This document shows positions 9,802-20,134 of a DNA stretch of 64,000 nt, piece after piece. Each line of letters begins with the position of its first letter. The first letter of the stretch is position 1. A program made the translations under genes and the position numbers. Origin of the DNA: Acetobacteraceae bacterium. Its GTDB lineage: Bacteria > Pseudomonadota > Alphaproteobacteria > Acetobacterales > Acetobacteraceae. Below the pieces are notes generated by a model. The model saw only the letters and a program-made list of their open reading frames with translations. It did no database searches and was not told the origin of the DNA. Where the stretch lies: positions 1-64,000 of the forward strand of contig JANXTL010000026.1 in NCBI GenBank assembly GCA_025352375.1. Reading direction: 5' to 3'.

Positions 9802-10977
9802 ATGAAAATCGTCCAAATCGAGACGCTCCAGGCCGATGCCGGCTGGCGCATGTTCTCCTTCCTCAAGGTCGTCACCGACCAGGGGATTATCGGCTGGTCC
9901 GAATTCAATGAGAGCTTCGGCAGTGTCGGCCTGTCGGACGTCATCCGCGGCCTGTCGCCGGTGCTGATCGGCCGCGATCCCCGCCAGTTCGAGCAAATCA
10001 CCCAGCATCTGCATGTCCTGACCCGCCAGTCGCGCGGCGGGCTGAACCAGCAGGCCATCGCGGCCATCGAGAACGCGATGCTGGATGTCGCCGGCAAGGC
10101 TTACGGTATCTCGGTCGCCGCTTTGTTCGGCGGGCCGATCCGTGACCGCATCCCGGTCTACTGGTCGCATTTCGCCACCTATCGGGTGCGCAATGCCGCC
10201 CTGATGGGGGTGACACCGATCGCCAGTTACGACGACCTCGCGCGCCACGCGAAGGAGGTCCAACGCCTCGGCTACAAGGGGCTGAAAACCAATATCCTGC
10301 CGATCGTCGATGGCAAGCTATCGTCCTACGTCCCCGGTTTCGGCCGCACCGCCGGCTGGCCGGAGCTGAACTGGGACAATAAATTGACCCGCGGCGTGAC
10401 CGAACAACTCCAGGCCATTCGTGCCGCCATCGGCCCCGACATGGGCATCCACCTCGATATCAACTTCAACTTCAAGACCGAGGGCTTCAAGCGCATCGCC
10501 GAAGCGGTGGCACCGGCCAACCTTACCTGGCTGGAGATCGACACCCATGACGCCCCGGCATTGGCGGAAATCAAGCGCAACGCGCCCTGCCCCATCGCTT
10601 CCTGCGAAACGTTGCATGGCCGTCGCGAGTTCAAGCCGTTTTTCGACAATTATGCCACCGACGTCGCCATCGTCGATGTCATTTGGAACGGGCTGAACGA
10701 ATCGCTGAAAATAGCCTCGATGGCCGACGTCTACGAAATCAACGTCGCCCCGCACAATTTCTACGGCCATCTGTGCAGCGCCATCAGCGCAACGTTCAGC
10801 GCCGTGGTGCCCAATTTCCGGGTGATGGAGCTGGACGTCGACAGCGCACCCTGGCGCGATGAGTTCTACACCGTCGTCCCCTCCATCGAGAACGGCGAAT
10901 TTGTGCTTCCGGCCGGCCCCGGTTGGGGCATCGATATCAACGAGAAGGCGGTGCGTGCCCGCCCGCCGAAGAACTAA
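9802..10977 (+). CDS. mandelate racemase/muconate lactonizing enzyme family protein
   Basis: MKIVQIETLQADAGWRMFSFLKV...; enolase superfamily architecture; RBS aggagga. Confidence 0.92.
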   Translation: MKIVQIETLQADAGWRMFSFLKVVTDQGIIGWSEFNESFGSVGLSDVIRGLSPVLIGRDPRQFEQITQHLHVLTRQSRGGLNQQAIAAIENAMLDVAGKAYGISVAALFGGPIRDRIPVYWSHFATYRVRNAALMGVTPIASYDDLARHAKEVQRLGYKGLKTNILPIVDGKLSSYVPGFGRTAGWPELNWDNKLTRGVTEQLQAIRAAIGPDMGIHLDINFNFKTEGFKRIAEAVAPANLTWLEIDTHDAPALAEIKRNAPCPIASCETLHGRREFKPFFDNYATDVAIVDVIWNGLNESLKIASMADVYEINVAPHNFYGHLCSAISATFSAVVPNFRVMELDVDSAPWRDEFYTVVPSIENGEFVLPAGPGWGIDINEKAVRARPPKN

Positions 10978-10994
10978 CCAATAGGAGCGTGAAA

Positions 10995-12044
10995 ATGGCC
11001 AAATTCAAAGTCGCGACCCCCGCCGGTCTCAGCTTCACGACCGCCGGCGCCGGCGACTACGGATACGAAATGGAAGACCTCGCCTATCTCGGCGCGGAAA
11101 TCGTCGAAGGCCCGACCGACGAGGACGGGTTCATCGCCTTCGCGCAGGACGCCGACGCGGTCTATGCCAAGGGCATGCGCTTCTCCAAGAAGGTCGTCGA
11201 TGCCCTTCCGGAACGCTGCCGCGGCATCGTGCTGGGCAGCGTCGGCGTGGATAGTGTCGATGTCAAAGCCGCCACCGCCCGCGGCATGCCGGTCACCAAC
11301 TGCCCCGATACGTTCATTGAGGAAGTGGCCGACCACGCCATGATGCTGCTGCTGTCGACCCACCGCCGCACCGTCGAACAGGACCGCCTGGTGCGCGAGG
11401 GCCGCTGGCGCGAAGGCCGCACCCCGCTGCTGCAAATGCCCCGCCTGATGGGCCTGACCCTCGGGCTCATCGCCTTCGGCCATGTCGCGCGTGCCGTCGC
11501 AAAGCGCGCCAAAGCGTTCGGGCTGCGGGTCATAGCCTACGATCCGTTCATCGAAGAACTGGTGATGGTCGAGCACGGCGTTCTGCCTTCAACGCTGGAA
11601 GAAGTGCTGTCGCAATCCGATTTCGTATCGATGCACGCACCCGCCCGCCCCGAAGTCGAAGGGATGCTTGGAGAAAAACATTTCCGGCAGATGAAACCCA
11701 CCGCCGTGTTCATCAACACCGGCCGCGGCCCGACGGTGCAGGAAACCGCCTTGATAAAAGCGTTGGACGAGAAATGGATCGCCTACGCCGGCCTCGATGT
11801 TCTGGAGCAGGAACCACCCGGCAACAATAATCCGTTGCTATCCATGAACAACGTCATCCTCAGCGCGCACACGGCATCGGCCTCCGCCCGGTTCGATCCA
11901 GCGCGCCGGCGGCACGTGGGACGCGAGTTGGCGTTGCTGCTGGAAGGCAAATGGCCCATGAGCTGCGTCAACCCCGCCGTCCTGCAATCGACAAAACTGC
12001 GCCGCTGGCAGCCGATTTCCATGGAGCGCGGCCCGAACAGCTGA
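10995..12044 (+). CDS. D-isomer 2-hydroxyacid dehydrogenase family (phosphoglycerate dehydrogenase-like)
   Basis: NAD-binding region and FINTGRGPTVQETALIKALDEKWIAYAGLDVLEQEP. Confidence 0.92.
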   Translation: MAKFKVATPAGLSFTTAGAGDYGYEMEDLAYLGAEIVEGPTDEDGFIAFAQDADAVYAKGMRFSKKVVDALPERCRGIVLGSVGVDSVDVKAATARGMPVTNCPDTFIEEVADHAMMLLLSTHRRTVEQDRLVREGRWREGRTPLLQMPRLMGLTLGLIAFGHVARAVAKRAKAFGLRVIAYDPFIEELVMVEHGVLPSTLEEVLSQSDFVSMHAPARPEVEGMLGEKHFRQMKPTAVFINTGRGPTVQETALIKALDEKWIAYAGLDVLEQEPPGNNNPLLSMNNVILSAHTASASARFDPARRRHVGRELALLLEGKWPMSCVNPAVLQSTKLRRWQPISMERGPNS

Positions 12045-12055
12045 ACACACAACAT

Positions 12056-12080
12056 GGGTTGGAGGCCTCGCCTCCAACCC
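12056..12080. terminator. bidirectional hairpin between convergent genes
   Basis: gggttggaggc-ctc-gcctccaaccc, perfect 11-bp arms. Confidence 0.75.
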
Positions 12081-13033
12081 TATCGCTGGGGAGACTGCCC
12101 GGCGACCAAAGCCCGGTATCGGGCGACGTTACGCTCATGCGCATCGAGGGTCGTGGCGAACGCGTGTCCACCTCTCCCATCCGCCACAAAATACAGGTCG
12201 TCGCTCTGTGCCGGGTGCAATACGGCCAAAATGCTGGCGACCGATGGCGCGCATATCGGCGCCGGCGGCAACCCGACATTCCGGTACGTGTTGAACGGAT
12301 CGTCCCGATCCAGCTCCGCTCGGGTCAGCGGATGGTCGAGCACCCCTGCCCCCCCGCTGGCCGCATAGACCACAGTCGGATCGGCTTGCAGCTTCATCCC
12401 CTGCCGCAACCGGTTTTCGTAGACCGCCGCGACATGCGCCCGTTCCTCGGGCTTGGCAGTTTCGCGCTCCACGAGGCTGGCCATGATCACCGCGTCGCGC
12501 GGCGTCGCCAGCGGAAGATCGGCTGCCCGGCCCGCCCACGCGCTCGCGACCGCTTTCGTCATCGCCGTACGTGCTCGGCCGAGGACCGAATCGCGGGTCG
12601 CGCCATACTCATAGGCGTAGGTTTGGGGCAAGACGCTGCCTTCCTCGAACCGCGCGACGTCGCCCAACATAGCGTCCGCCTTGGTCAGCAGCGCGGCGAT
12701 CTGGTGCGCCGTCAGACCTTCGGGGATGGTGATAAGGCGCTCGACCGGGTGCGCGGTACGCAGGATCGTCAGCACCTGATTCAGCGACGCATGCTCCGGG
12801 AAGGTGAATTCAGCCGCGTGCAGCGCGCCGTTCGGATTTAGCCAGACAATGGCCTTGAACAACAGGGGATTGTCGATAGCCCCTGCCTCGGCCAAGCCGG
12901 TAGCAAGCCGGTCGAGCCCCCCGCGTGGCACCACGATATTGGTGGTTTTGGGCAGCGGGCCCGGCGAGTCGCGCATGGCCCGCAACCAGGCCCGGCCACC
13001 GAACGCCCCGCCGGCCAGCAGCAGGACCACCAT
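12080..13033 (-). CDS. mltG: endolytic transglycosylase MltG
   Basis: YceG-like: ASLVERETAKPEERAHVAAVYENRLRQGMKLQADPTVVYA. Confidence 0.95.
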   Translation of the reverse strand: MVVLLLAGGAFGGRAWLRAMRDSPGPLPKTTNIVVPRGGLDRLATGLAEAGAIDNPLLFKAIVWLNPNGALHAAEFTFPEHASLNQVLTILRTAHPVERLITIPEGLTAHQIAALLTKADAMLGDVARFEEGSVLPQTYAYEYGATRDSVLGRARTAMTKAVASAWAGRAADLPLATPRDAVIMASLVERETAKPEERAHVAAVYENRLRQGMKLQADPTVVYAASGGAGVLDHPLTRAELDRDDPFNTYRNVGLPPAPICAPSVASILAVLHPAQSDDLYFVADGRGGHAFATTLDAHERNVARYRALVAGQSPQR

Positions 13034-13056
13034 GCCGACACTGATAGAAAGCCGTT

Positions 13057-14319
13057 TCAGGGCGCGGCGCGGAAGATGATGGAGGCGTTGGTGCCCCCGA
13101 AGCCAAAGCTATTGGACAGCGCAACATCGATCTTGCGTTGCTGCGCCGTCTTCGCCACACGGTCGATCACGCTTTCCCGGCTGGGATTGTCCAGGTTCAG
13201 GGTTGGCGGTGCCACGCCGTCGCGGATCGCGAGGATCGAGAAGATCGCCTCGACCGCGCCAGCCGCGCCCAAAAGATGGCCTATGGCGGACTTGGTGGAC
13301 GACATCGCGATATTCTTGGCGTGGTCGCCGAACATCCGTTCGACCGCTTCCAGCTCCAGATCGTCGCCCATCGGCGTGGAGGTGCCGTGCGCGTTGACGT
13401 ACTGGATGTCGGCCGGTGTGACTCCGCCGTTGCGCATAGCCGCCTTCATCGCACGGAAGGCGCCATCATGGCCCTCCGCTGGGGCGGTGATGTGGTGGGC
13501 ATCGCCGGACATGCCGTAGCCCGCCACTTCAGCGTATATCTTGGCGCCGCGCTTTTTCGCGTGCTCGTATTCTTCCAGAACCACCACGCCCGCGCCTTCG
13601 CCCATTACGAACCCGTCGCGGTCCTTGTCCCAGGGGCGGGAGGCGGCCGTGGGGTTATCGTTGAAGGACGTGGATAGCGCGCGGGCTGCGGAGAAGCCGG
13701 CGACGCCCAACTCGCAGACCGTCGCCTCGGTGCCGCCCGCGACCATGATATCGGCATCGCCCCACATGATGATGCGGGCCGCATCGCCGATCGCGTGCAC
13801 GCCGCTGGCGCAGGCCGTCACGACCGCGTGGTTCGGGCCTTTCAGGCCGTACTTGATCGACAGGTGCCCGGACGCGAGGTTGGCTAATGCGGAGGGGATG
13901 AAGAACGGCGACAGGCGCCGGATCTTGCCCTGGTGCAGCAGCAAGGCGGCCTCGGAGATCGTTTCCAGGCCACCGATGCCCGAACCGATCATGACACCGG
14001 CGCCCCAATGATCCTCATCGGTCTTGGGGACCCAGCCGGAGTCCTCAATCGCCATCGATCCGGCGGCCATCGCCAGATGGATGAAGCGATCCATCTTCTT
14101 CTGGTCCTTGACGGGGATCCATTCGGAGACGTTGAGTTTGCCCTCCGCGATCGGTCCGACCGGCACTTGCCCGGCGATCTTGCACGGCACGTCCTTCGTG
14201 TCGAAGGCCGTGATCGTACCGATGCCGGACTCGGCGTTGATCAGCCGCCGCCAGACGTGCTCGACCCCGAGCCCGAGGGGGCAGGCGATGCCCATACCGG
14301 TCACTACAACGCGCCGCAT
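13057..14319 (-). CDS. fabF: beta-ketoacyl-ACP synthase II
   Basis: MRRVVVTGMGIACPLGLGVEHVWRRL...TACASGVHAIGDA...NAHGTSTPMGD. Confidence 0.97.
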   Translation of the reverse strand: MRRVVVTGMGIACPLGLGVEHVWRRLINAESGIGTITAFDTKDVPCKIAGQVPVGPIAEGKLNVSEWIPVKDQKKMDRFIHLAMAAGSMAIEDSGWVPKTDEDHWGAGVMIGSGIGGLETISEAALLLHQGKIRRLSPFFIPSALANLASGHLSIKYGLKGPNHAVVTACASGVHAIGDAARIIMWGDADIMVAGGTEATVCELGVAGFSAARALSTSFNDNPTAASRPWDKDRDGFVMGEGAGVVVLEEYEHAKKRGAKIYAEVAGYGMSGDAHHITAPAEGHDGAFRAMKAAMRNGGVTPADIQYVNAHGTSTPMGDDLELEAVERMFGDHAKNIAMSSTKSAIGHLLGAAGAVEAIFSILAIRDGVAPPTLNLDNPSRESVIDRVAKTAQQRKIDVALSNSFGFGGTNASIIFRAAP

Positions 14320-14347
14320 CTGCCGCGATCCTCCCGCCGTTACCGGA

Positions 14348-14584
14348 TCAGGCCTTCTGCTTTTCGATGTAGTCGATCGCGTCCTTGACGGTGGCAATCT
14401 TCTCGGCGGCGTCTTCGGGGATTTCGACGGCGAATTCTTCCTCGAACGCCATCACCAGTTCGACCGTGTCCAGGCTGTCGGCGCCCAGGTCGTCGATGAA
14501 CGAAGCGTTCTCAGTCACCTTGTCTTCCTCGACACCCAGGTGCTCTACGACGATCTTCTTGATCTTATCGGCGATCTCGCTCAT
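14348..14584 (-). CDS. acpP: acyl carrier protein
   Basis: 78 aa with DSL motif: [23 protein letters not shown]. Confidence 0.98.
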   Translation of the reverse strand: MSEIADKIKKIVVEHLGVEEDKVTENASFIDDLGADSLDTVELVMAFEEEFAVEIPEDAAEKIATVKDAIDYIEKQKA

Positions 14585-14762
14585 CGGCTCCGAAACTCCT
14601 ACTATGGTCCCGCGTCTTAATGTGCGCCCGGACCTGATTATGGGCGGGGACAATCCCGACCCTTTCGATATCGCCAACCCGGTCGAACGCGAGTCTGTCT
14701 CAGGCGGTTTGGGGCGCTTAGCATGGTCCCGTTACCCTGGAAAGCGCGTCGCCGGCAAATCT

Positions 14763-15500
14763 CTAAAACATCGCCATCCCGCCGTTGACATGCAGCGTGG
14801 CGCCGGTGACCCAGGCGGCTTCGTCCGAGGCCAGATAGACCACCGACGCGGCGATATCCTCCGGCTTGCCGAGGCGCCCGAGCGGAATGGCTTCCGAGAG
14901 CTTCGCCTTTTGGGCTTCGTTCAAAGCGTCCGTCATGGCGGTGACCACGAAGCCGGGTGCAACCACGTTGACCGTGATCCCGCGCGAGCCGACTTCCTGC
15001 GCCAGCGCCTTGGTCATGCCCACGAGGCCGGCCTTGGCGGCGGCATAATTGGCCTGACCGGGATTTCCGGTGGAACCCACGATGGACGAGATATTGATAA
15101 TGCGTCCCGCGCGCCGCCGCAGCATGCCCCTCAGGGCCGCGCGGCACAGGCGGAACGGGGCGCTCAGGTCGACATCCAGCACCGACTGCCAGTCGGCGTC
15201 GCGCATGCGGATCGCCAGCATGTCGCGGGTCATGCCGGCATTGTTGACCAAGATGTGCAGCGGACCGGCGGCTTTCTCGGCCGCTTCGACCAGAGCGTCG
15301 GGTTCGGAGGCATCGCGCAAATCCGCAGGGCAGATATGCGTACAATCACCTAGTTCCTGCGCCAACAACTCCAACGCGTCGATTCTCGTGCCGGACAATG
15401 CTACGGTTGCACCTTGGGCGTGCAAAGCTCGCGCAATAGCTGCACCGATACCACCCGATGCGCCTGTTACCAGCGCGGTCTTGCCGTCCAGCCGAAACAT
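14763..15500 (-). CDS. fabG: 3-oxoacyl-ACP reductase
   Basis: TGASGGIG, NNAGMTRD, YxxxK (NYAAAKAG); fab gene cluster context. Confidence 0.96.
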   Translation of the reverse strand: MFRLDGKTALVTGASGGIGAAIARALHAQGATVALSGTRIDALELLAQELGDCTHICPADLRDASEPDALVEAAEKAAGPLHILVNNAGMTRDMLAIRMRDADWQSVLDVDLSAPFRLCRAALRGMLRRRAGRIINISSIVGSTGNPGQANYAAAKAGLVGMTKALAQEVGSRGITVNVVAPGFVVTAMTDALNEAQKAKLSEAIPLGRLGKPEDIAASVVYLASDEAAWVTGATLHVNGGMAMF

Positions 15501-15518
15501 CGCGGCCTCCCTATCTAT

Positions 15519-16487
15519 TTATAGTGTTTTGAGCACCGCTTCGATCTCCGCCGGAGTCGAGGCCGATACGCCGGTCACATCTGGTGCGATACGCTTGATC
15601 AGGCCGGACAGAACCTTGCCCGCGCCGAGTTCGACAAAGTTGGTGACGCCCAGGTCCACCATGGTGCGCACGCATTCCTGCCAGCGCACTGTCGCGGTCA
15701 CCTGCTTGACCAGCAGTTCGCGAATGCGGCCGGGATCGGTTTCCTTGGCGGCTGATACGTTGGCAACCAACGGCACGATGGGCGGCAACGGCGGGCGGGC
15801 TTCCAGCGCCTCGGCCATCGCGCCGGCGGCGGGGGCCATCAGCGCGCAATGGAAGGGAGCGGACACCGGCAACAGCATGGCGCGGCGCACGCCCTTGCCC
15901 TTGGCGATTTCGATCGCCCGCTCGATCGCCGCGCGATGGCCGGAGATCACCACCTGACCGCCGCCATTATCGTTGGCGGCTTCCACCACCTGGCGTTCGC
16001 CGGTGGGGCTGTCGGGAACCGCGGCGGCTTCGTCGCAGATCGCCTGGGCCTGCGCCATGTCGGCGCCGAGCAGCGCGGCCATCGCGCCTTCGCCAGGGGG
16101 GACGGCCTTCTGCATGGCCTGGCCTCGCAGTTTCAGCAGGCGCGCGGCGGTGGCGATGGGGAAAGCCCCGGCGGCGGCCAGAGCGCTGTACTCGCCAAGG
16201 GAATGGCCCGCCACGACGATGGCTTTGTGCTTCAAGGAGAACCCACCCTCGGCTTCCAGCACCCGCAACACCGCGAGCGAGTGAGCCATCAGCGCGGGCT
16301 GGGTGTTTTCGGTCAGGGTCAGCTCTTCGTTCGGTCCCTCGAACATCAGCTTTGACAGCTTCTGCTTCAGGACGTCGTCGACCTCTTGGAACACCGCGCG
16401 CGCCGAGGCGAAAGCGGCCGCGAGGTCGCGGCCCATGCCGACGGACTGGCTGCCCTGGCCTGGGAAAATGAAGGCATGAACCGGCAT
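15519..16487 (-). CDS. fabD: malonyl CoA-ACP transacylase
   Basis: MPVHAFIFPGQGSQSVGMG...VVAGHSLGEYSALAAAG. Confidence 0.97.
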   Translation of the reverse strand: MPVHAFIFPGQGSQSVGMGRDLAAAFASARAVFQEVDDVLKQKLSKLMFEGPNEELTLTENTQPALMAHSLAVLRVLEAEGGFSLKHKAIVVAGHSLGEYSALAAAGAFPIATAARLLKLRGQAMQKAVPPGEGAMAALLGADMAQAQAICDEAAAVPDSPTGERQVVEAANDNGGGQVVISGHRAAIERAIEIAKGKGVRRAMLLPVSAPFHCALMAPAAGAMAEALEARPPLPPIVPLVANVSAAKETDPGRIRELLVKQVTATVRWQECVRTMVDLGVTNFVELGAGKVLSGLIKRIAPDVTGVSASTPAEIEAVLKTL

Positions 16488-16769
16488 GAATGGGGCTCCC
16501 GACGGTCGTCGGCAAAGGAAGAAGTGTGGCGCGGGGGCGTAGCGGCGGGTTACCGGGCTGTCAAGGAAGGCGACAGGTGCGCGGGTTCGTCGCGGCGCAA
16601 TTGCGCGCCGAGATGAGGGATCACGTCTGAAGGTTGAACTAATTCCACCCCTCCATAATTGAAGGCAGTGGATCAATTTTTCTACAACATTGGGTTGTTA
16701 TTTGATATTATTTTAACCTGTGTGTTAGAATAACCTCGGTTCCACACAACCAAAACGGGAGACCAAAGC

Positions 16770-17810
16770 ATGCGCTACCTCGCGTCAACGATCGCCATCG
16801 CCGCTACCGCGCTCGTCACCAGCTTCCCCGCGCAAGCCGCCGACCCGCCCCGCCAAAAATTGGAGGAAATGGCCGCCACGCTCGCGGCAAACCTCGCCCG
16901 CGTCTGTCCGCAAACGACCTATAACGATGTCGCCGCGCTTAAATCCTGCTCCACCGCATTGTCCCAAGCCACCTTCCTGCCGTTCGCGAACGACGTCTTG
17001 TGGGGCGGCGATCAGGCCAGCCAGCCGATCAAAAAGCGGCATCTGACCCACTTCAATCCCAACGTTCTCAAGGAAATGTACCTGCCGCTGATGACCTTCA
17101 CCGGCAAGTGGACCGTCGCTCACGACGATCGGGAAAATCTGGATATCATCAGAGTGGAAGCCTATTTCCGCAACGACCTGCCGGCCGGAGATTACCCGTA
17201 CCCTTTTTGGCATAGCGCCGACAAGTGGAATGCTTATGAGACGATGAACCAGGTCAATTTCTATCTGAACGCAGAAGGCAAGATATTCGTCGGCACGCGT
17301 GGCGACGCCGGATCGAACGCCGCTAAGGGGCCTTACACGCACGTCGCGCACGAGCCCTTCCAGAAGGGCCAATGGCAGTGGACCGACCAGACCGGCAAGT
17401 CGCAGCCGGAGGTGACGCTGTTCAGCGCCCGCTATCAGTCCGGCAACCCGCATACCGAACGTCTCGACCAGAACTATCGTGCCTTCGCCTCGGAAATGCG
17501 GGCCGCCTCGTGCGACGGGTGCCATAACCCGTCCAACCCGGCGCATTCCGATCAACTCACGCTGCTGCAGACGCCGGCCCATGCGGCCGGTGAAATCGAC
17601 CGCGTAATCAAGGAGGTCCAGGAAGGCACCATGCCGCAGGACGAACTCGGCCTCAGAAAGGAAATCGATCCGGCGCTGCGGTCCGCCATCTTGCGGACGG
17701 CCGTGGCGTTCCGCAACGAACTGGTGGCCGCCAACCAGTGGGAGGCCCTAAACCCCGACGCCCCAGCGATTGCCTACTCCACCGACCGGAACGCCGGCCG
17801 CACCCGCTAA
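16770..17810 (+). CDS. exported protein with a single CXXCH haem-binding motif
   Basis: signal peptide MRYLASTIAIAATALVTSFPAQAA; CDGCH motif. Confidence 0.75.
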   Translation: MRYLASTIAIAATALVTSFPAQAADPPRQKLEEMAATLAANLARVCPQTTYNDVAALKSCSTALSQATFLPFANDVLWGGDQASQPIKKRHLTHFNPNVLKEMYLPLMTFTGKWTVAHDDRENLDIIRVEAYFRNDLPAGDYPYPFWHSADKWNAYETMNQVNFYLNAEGKIFVGTRGDAGSNAAKGPYTHVAHEPFQKGQWQWTDQTGKSQPEVTLFSARYQSGNPHTERLDQNYRAFASEMRAASCDGCHNPSNPAHSDQLTLLQTPAHAAGEIDRVIKEVQEGTMPQDELGLRKEIDPALRSAILRTAVAFRNELVAANQWEALNPDAPAIAYSTDRNAGRTR

Positions 17811-17833
17811 GCGCGGACCGGCGACGTCGGGGT

Positions 17834-18679
17834 TCAGATCCCGACGTTGCCGGACGCCCGTCGGGCCACCAGTCGTTGGTTAGATTCGAAGAACCGGTTC
17901 ACCGACGCGGCGTGCGCGGCACGTGAACCGGCATCGAAATTCCCCGTGGGCCTCGGTTCCAGGTCGAAGTGCCCGAAATTATCCTGGCCGCGCACCAGCG
18001 CCGCCGTCACCCTGGCATCGTTGACCAGCCGGCAATGGGTGGGGATGTAGCTGACGCCGATCCCGATCCGGCGCCGGTTCGTCTGGTTCGGATCGGAGCG
18101 GTGCACCAGATGGGTGTGATGCAGCGAGATTTGCCCTGCCCTTAACGGCATTGTCACAAAATTATCGTAATCCAGTTTCCTATCGATCGTCTGCCCGCGT
18201 GAGAGAAGATTGCCGGGTGAGACAGCATCCCGGTGCGGTTGCTGACCGATCGCGTGACTCCCAGGCAGCAACTTGACGCAGCCCATCTCCTCGGTGGCGT
18301 CGGTCAGCGCGATCCAGGCGGTGATCTGTTCCGCCGGTTCCAACCCAAAATAGGTGCCGTCCTGATGCCAGGGGACGAAGGCGCCGTCGTGCGGCTCCTT
18401 CAGCCACGACGTCAGGTGATACAGCAGGATGTTGGGGCCGATGACCGCCTCGACCGCGTCCAGCACCTTGGGGTGGCGCACCAGCGCGTCCATCCAGGTG
18501 AACAGCAGATGCGACTTCGACCGCACGAGGTCGGGCAACCGCCCAAACGTATCGCCCTGCTCGGCCTCGAACGCCTCCAAACGGCCGCGGTAATGGGCGA
18601 CCTCCTCAGGGGTTAGGCAGTCGATCGGGAACAGGTACCCCTCGCGGTGGTATTGCACGACCTGCTGGGCTGAGAGCAT
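17834..18679 (-). CDS. phytanoyl-CoA dioxygenase family protein
   Basis: MLSAQQVVQYHREGYLFPIDCLT...; HxD in PWHQDGTYF, distal His in LHHTHLVHRSDPNQTNRRRIG; N-terminal ORF extension is antisense to amidase. Confidence 0.92.
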   Translation of the reverse strand: MLSAQQVVQYHREGYLFPIDCLTPEEVAHYRGRLEAFEAEQGDTFGRLPDLVRSKSHLLFTWMDALVRHPKVLDAVEAVIGPNILLYHLTSWLKEPHDGAFVPWHQDGTYFGLEPAEQITAWIALTDATEEMGCVKLLPGSHAIGQQPHRDAVSPGNLLSRGQTIDRKLDYDNFVTMPLRAGQISLHHTHLVHRSDPNQTNRRRIGIGVSYIPTHCRLVNDARVTAALVRGQDNFGHFDLEPRPTGNFDAGSRAAHAASVNRFFESNQRLVARRASGNVGI

Positions 18680-18739
18680 GGCTTGGTCTCCTGGATCGTG
18701 GTTAGTGTAGCCTGGAATGCAATCGAACGGGAGACTACG

Positions 18740-20134
18740 ATGATCGACCTCGCAACCTGCACCGCCACGACGCTGTTGGCGCTGTACCGCTCCGGGCAGG
18801 CGTCCCCAACCGAAGCGACGAAGGCCATTCTGGCGCGGATCGAGCGACTGAACCCCGTCCTGAACGCGTTCTGTCATCTGGCGCCCGAGGACGCTTTGGC
18901 GTCCGCCGCCGCCAGCACCGAGCGCTGGCATCGCGGGGAACCCCGCGGTTCTTTGGACGGGGTGCCGGCGTCGGTGAAAGATCTGATCCTGGCGAAGGGG
19001 TGGCCGACGCTGCGCGGCAGCCGCACCGTCGATGCAAAACAGGCCTGGGATGTGGATGCCCCCGCCACCGCGCGTTTGCGCGAAGCCGGGGCGGTGATCC
19101 TGGGCAAAACCACGACACCGGAGTTCGGCTGCAAAGGAGAAACAAACTCCCCGCTCACCGGCATCACCCGCAACCCCTGGAACACCGGCAAAACCCCCGG
19201 CGGTAGTTCGGGCGGGACGGCAGCGGCGGTGGCGGCCGGGCTGGGTCCTATCGGTATCGGCACCGACGGCGCCGGCAGCGTGCGCATCCCCGCCGCGTTC
19301 TGCGGCAATTTCGGGTTGAAGCCGAGTTTCGGGCGGGTGCCGGCGTACCCGCTGTCGCCGTTCGGGACGGTGGCCCATCTGGGGCCGCACACCATGAGCG
19401 TGACCGACGCCGCGGTGATGATGAACGTCCTGAAACAGCCGGATGCGCGCGACTGGACCTCCCTGCCAGCCGATCCCACCGACTACACGATTGGCCTGAA
19501 CGACGGGATAAGCGGCCTGCGCGTCGCGTGGTCGCCAGCCTTGGGTTACGCGCGCAACGTCCACCCCGATATCGCCGCCGCCTGCGAAAAAGCCGTCGCG
19601 GTGCTGGCCATGCTCGGCGCCCAGGTGGAGGCGGTGGATCCCGGGTTCGCGGATCCGCTGGAAATCACTACCGGGATGTGGTTCGTCGGCGCCGCCGCGA
19701 TCTGGGATACGCTGACCGCCGAACAAAAAGCGGTGGCGGACCCGGATTTCGCGGCCGAGGCGGCGTTGGGGCAAGAAATCTCGATCGCCGACCTCATGCG
19801 GCTAACGATGCGCCGGATCGCGCTGGGCACGCATATGCGGCAATTCATGCAGCGCTACGATTTACTGGTGACACCAACAGTGGCCGTGCCCGCGTTCGAC
19901 GCGAAACCTGCCGGACACCAGACGTTGACGCCGGCGAATATGCTCGGTTGGTCCCCGTTTTCCTACCCGTTCAACCTGACGCAGCAACCGGCCTGCACCA
20001 TTCCGTGCGGGTTGACGGCGGACGGATTACCGATCGGGTTGCAGATCGTGGGGCCGATGTTCGGAGATGCGCTGGTGCTTCGGGCGGCGCGAGCGTTCGA
20101 GAGTGCGATGCCGATTATGCGGCCGACGATTTAA
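18740..20134 (+). CDS. amidase
   Basis: amidase signature GKTPGGSSGGTAAAVAAGLGPIGIGTDGAGSVRIPA. Confidence 0.96.
   Translation: MIDLATCTATTLLALYRSGQASPTEATKAILARIERLNPVLNAFCHLAPEDALASAAASTERWHRGEPRGSLDGVPASVKDLILAKGWPTLRGSRTVDAKQAWDVDAPATARLREAGAVILGKTTTPEFGCKGETNSPLTGITRNPWNTGKTPGGSSGGTAAAVAAGLGPIGIGTDGAGSVRIPAAFCGNFGLKPSFGRVPAYPLSPFGTVAHLGPHTMSVTDAAVMMNVLKQPDARDWTSLPADPTDYTIGLNDGISGLRVAWSPALGYARNVHPDIAAACEKAVAVLAMLGAQVEAVDPGFADPLEITTGMWFVGAAAIWDTLTAEQKAVADPDFAAEAALGQEISIADLMRLTMRRIALGTHMRQFMQRYDLLVTPTVAVPAFDAKPAGHQTLTPANMLGWSPFSYPFNLTQQPACTIPCGLTADGLPIGLQIVGPMFGDALVLRAARAFESAMPIMRPTI

Noticed and set aside
8539-10263. 574-aa minus-strand ORF
   Set aside because: Antisense to the beta-propeller and enolase-superfamily genes, which have clear protein families.
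18680-19774. N-terminal part of the 646-aa ORF 17834..19774
   Set aside because: Antisense to the amidase; true dioxygenase start is the Met at 18679.
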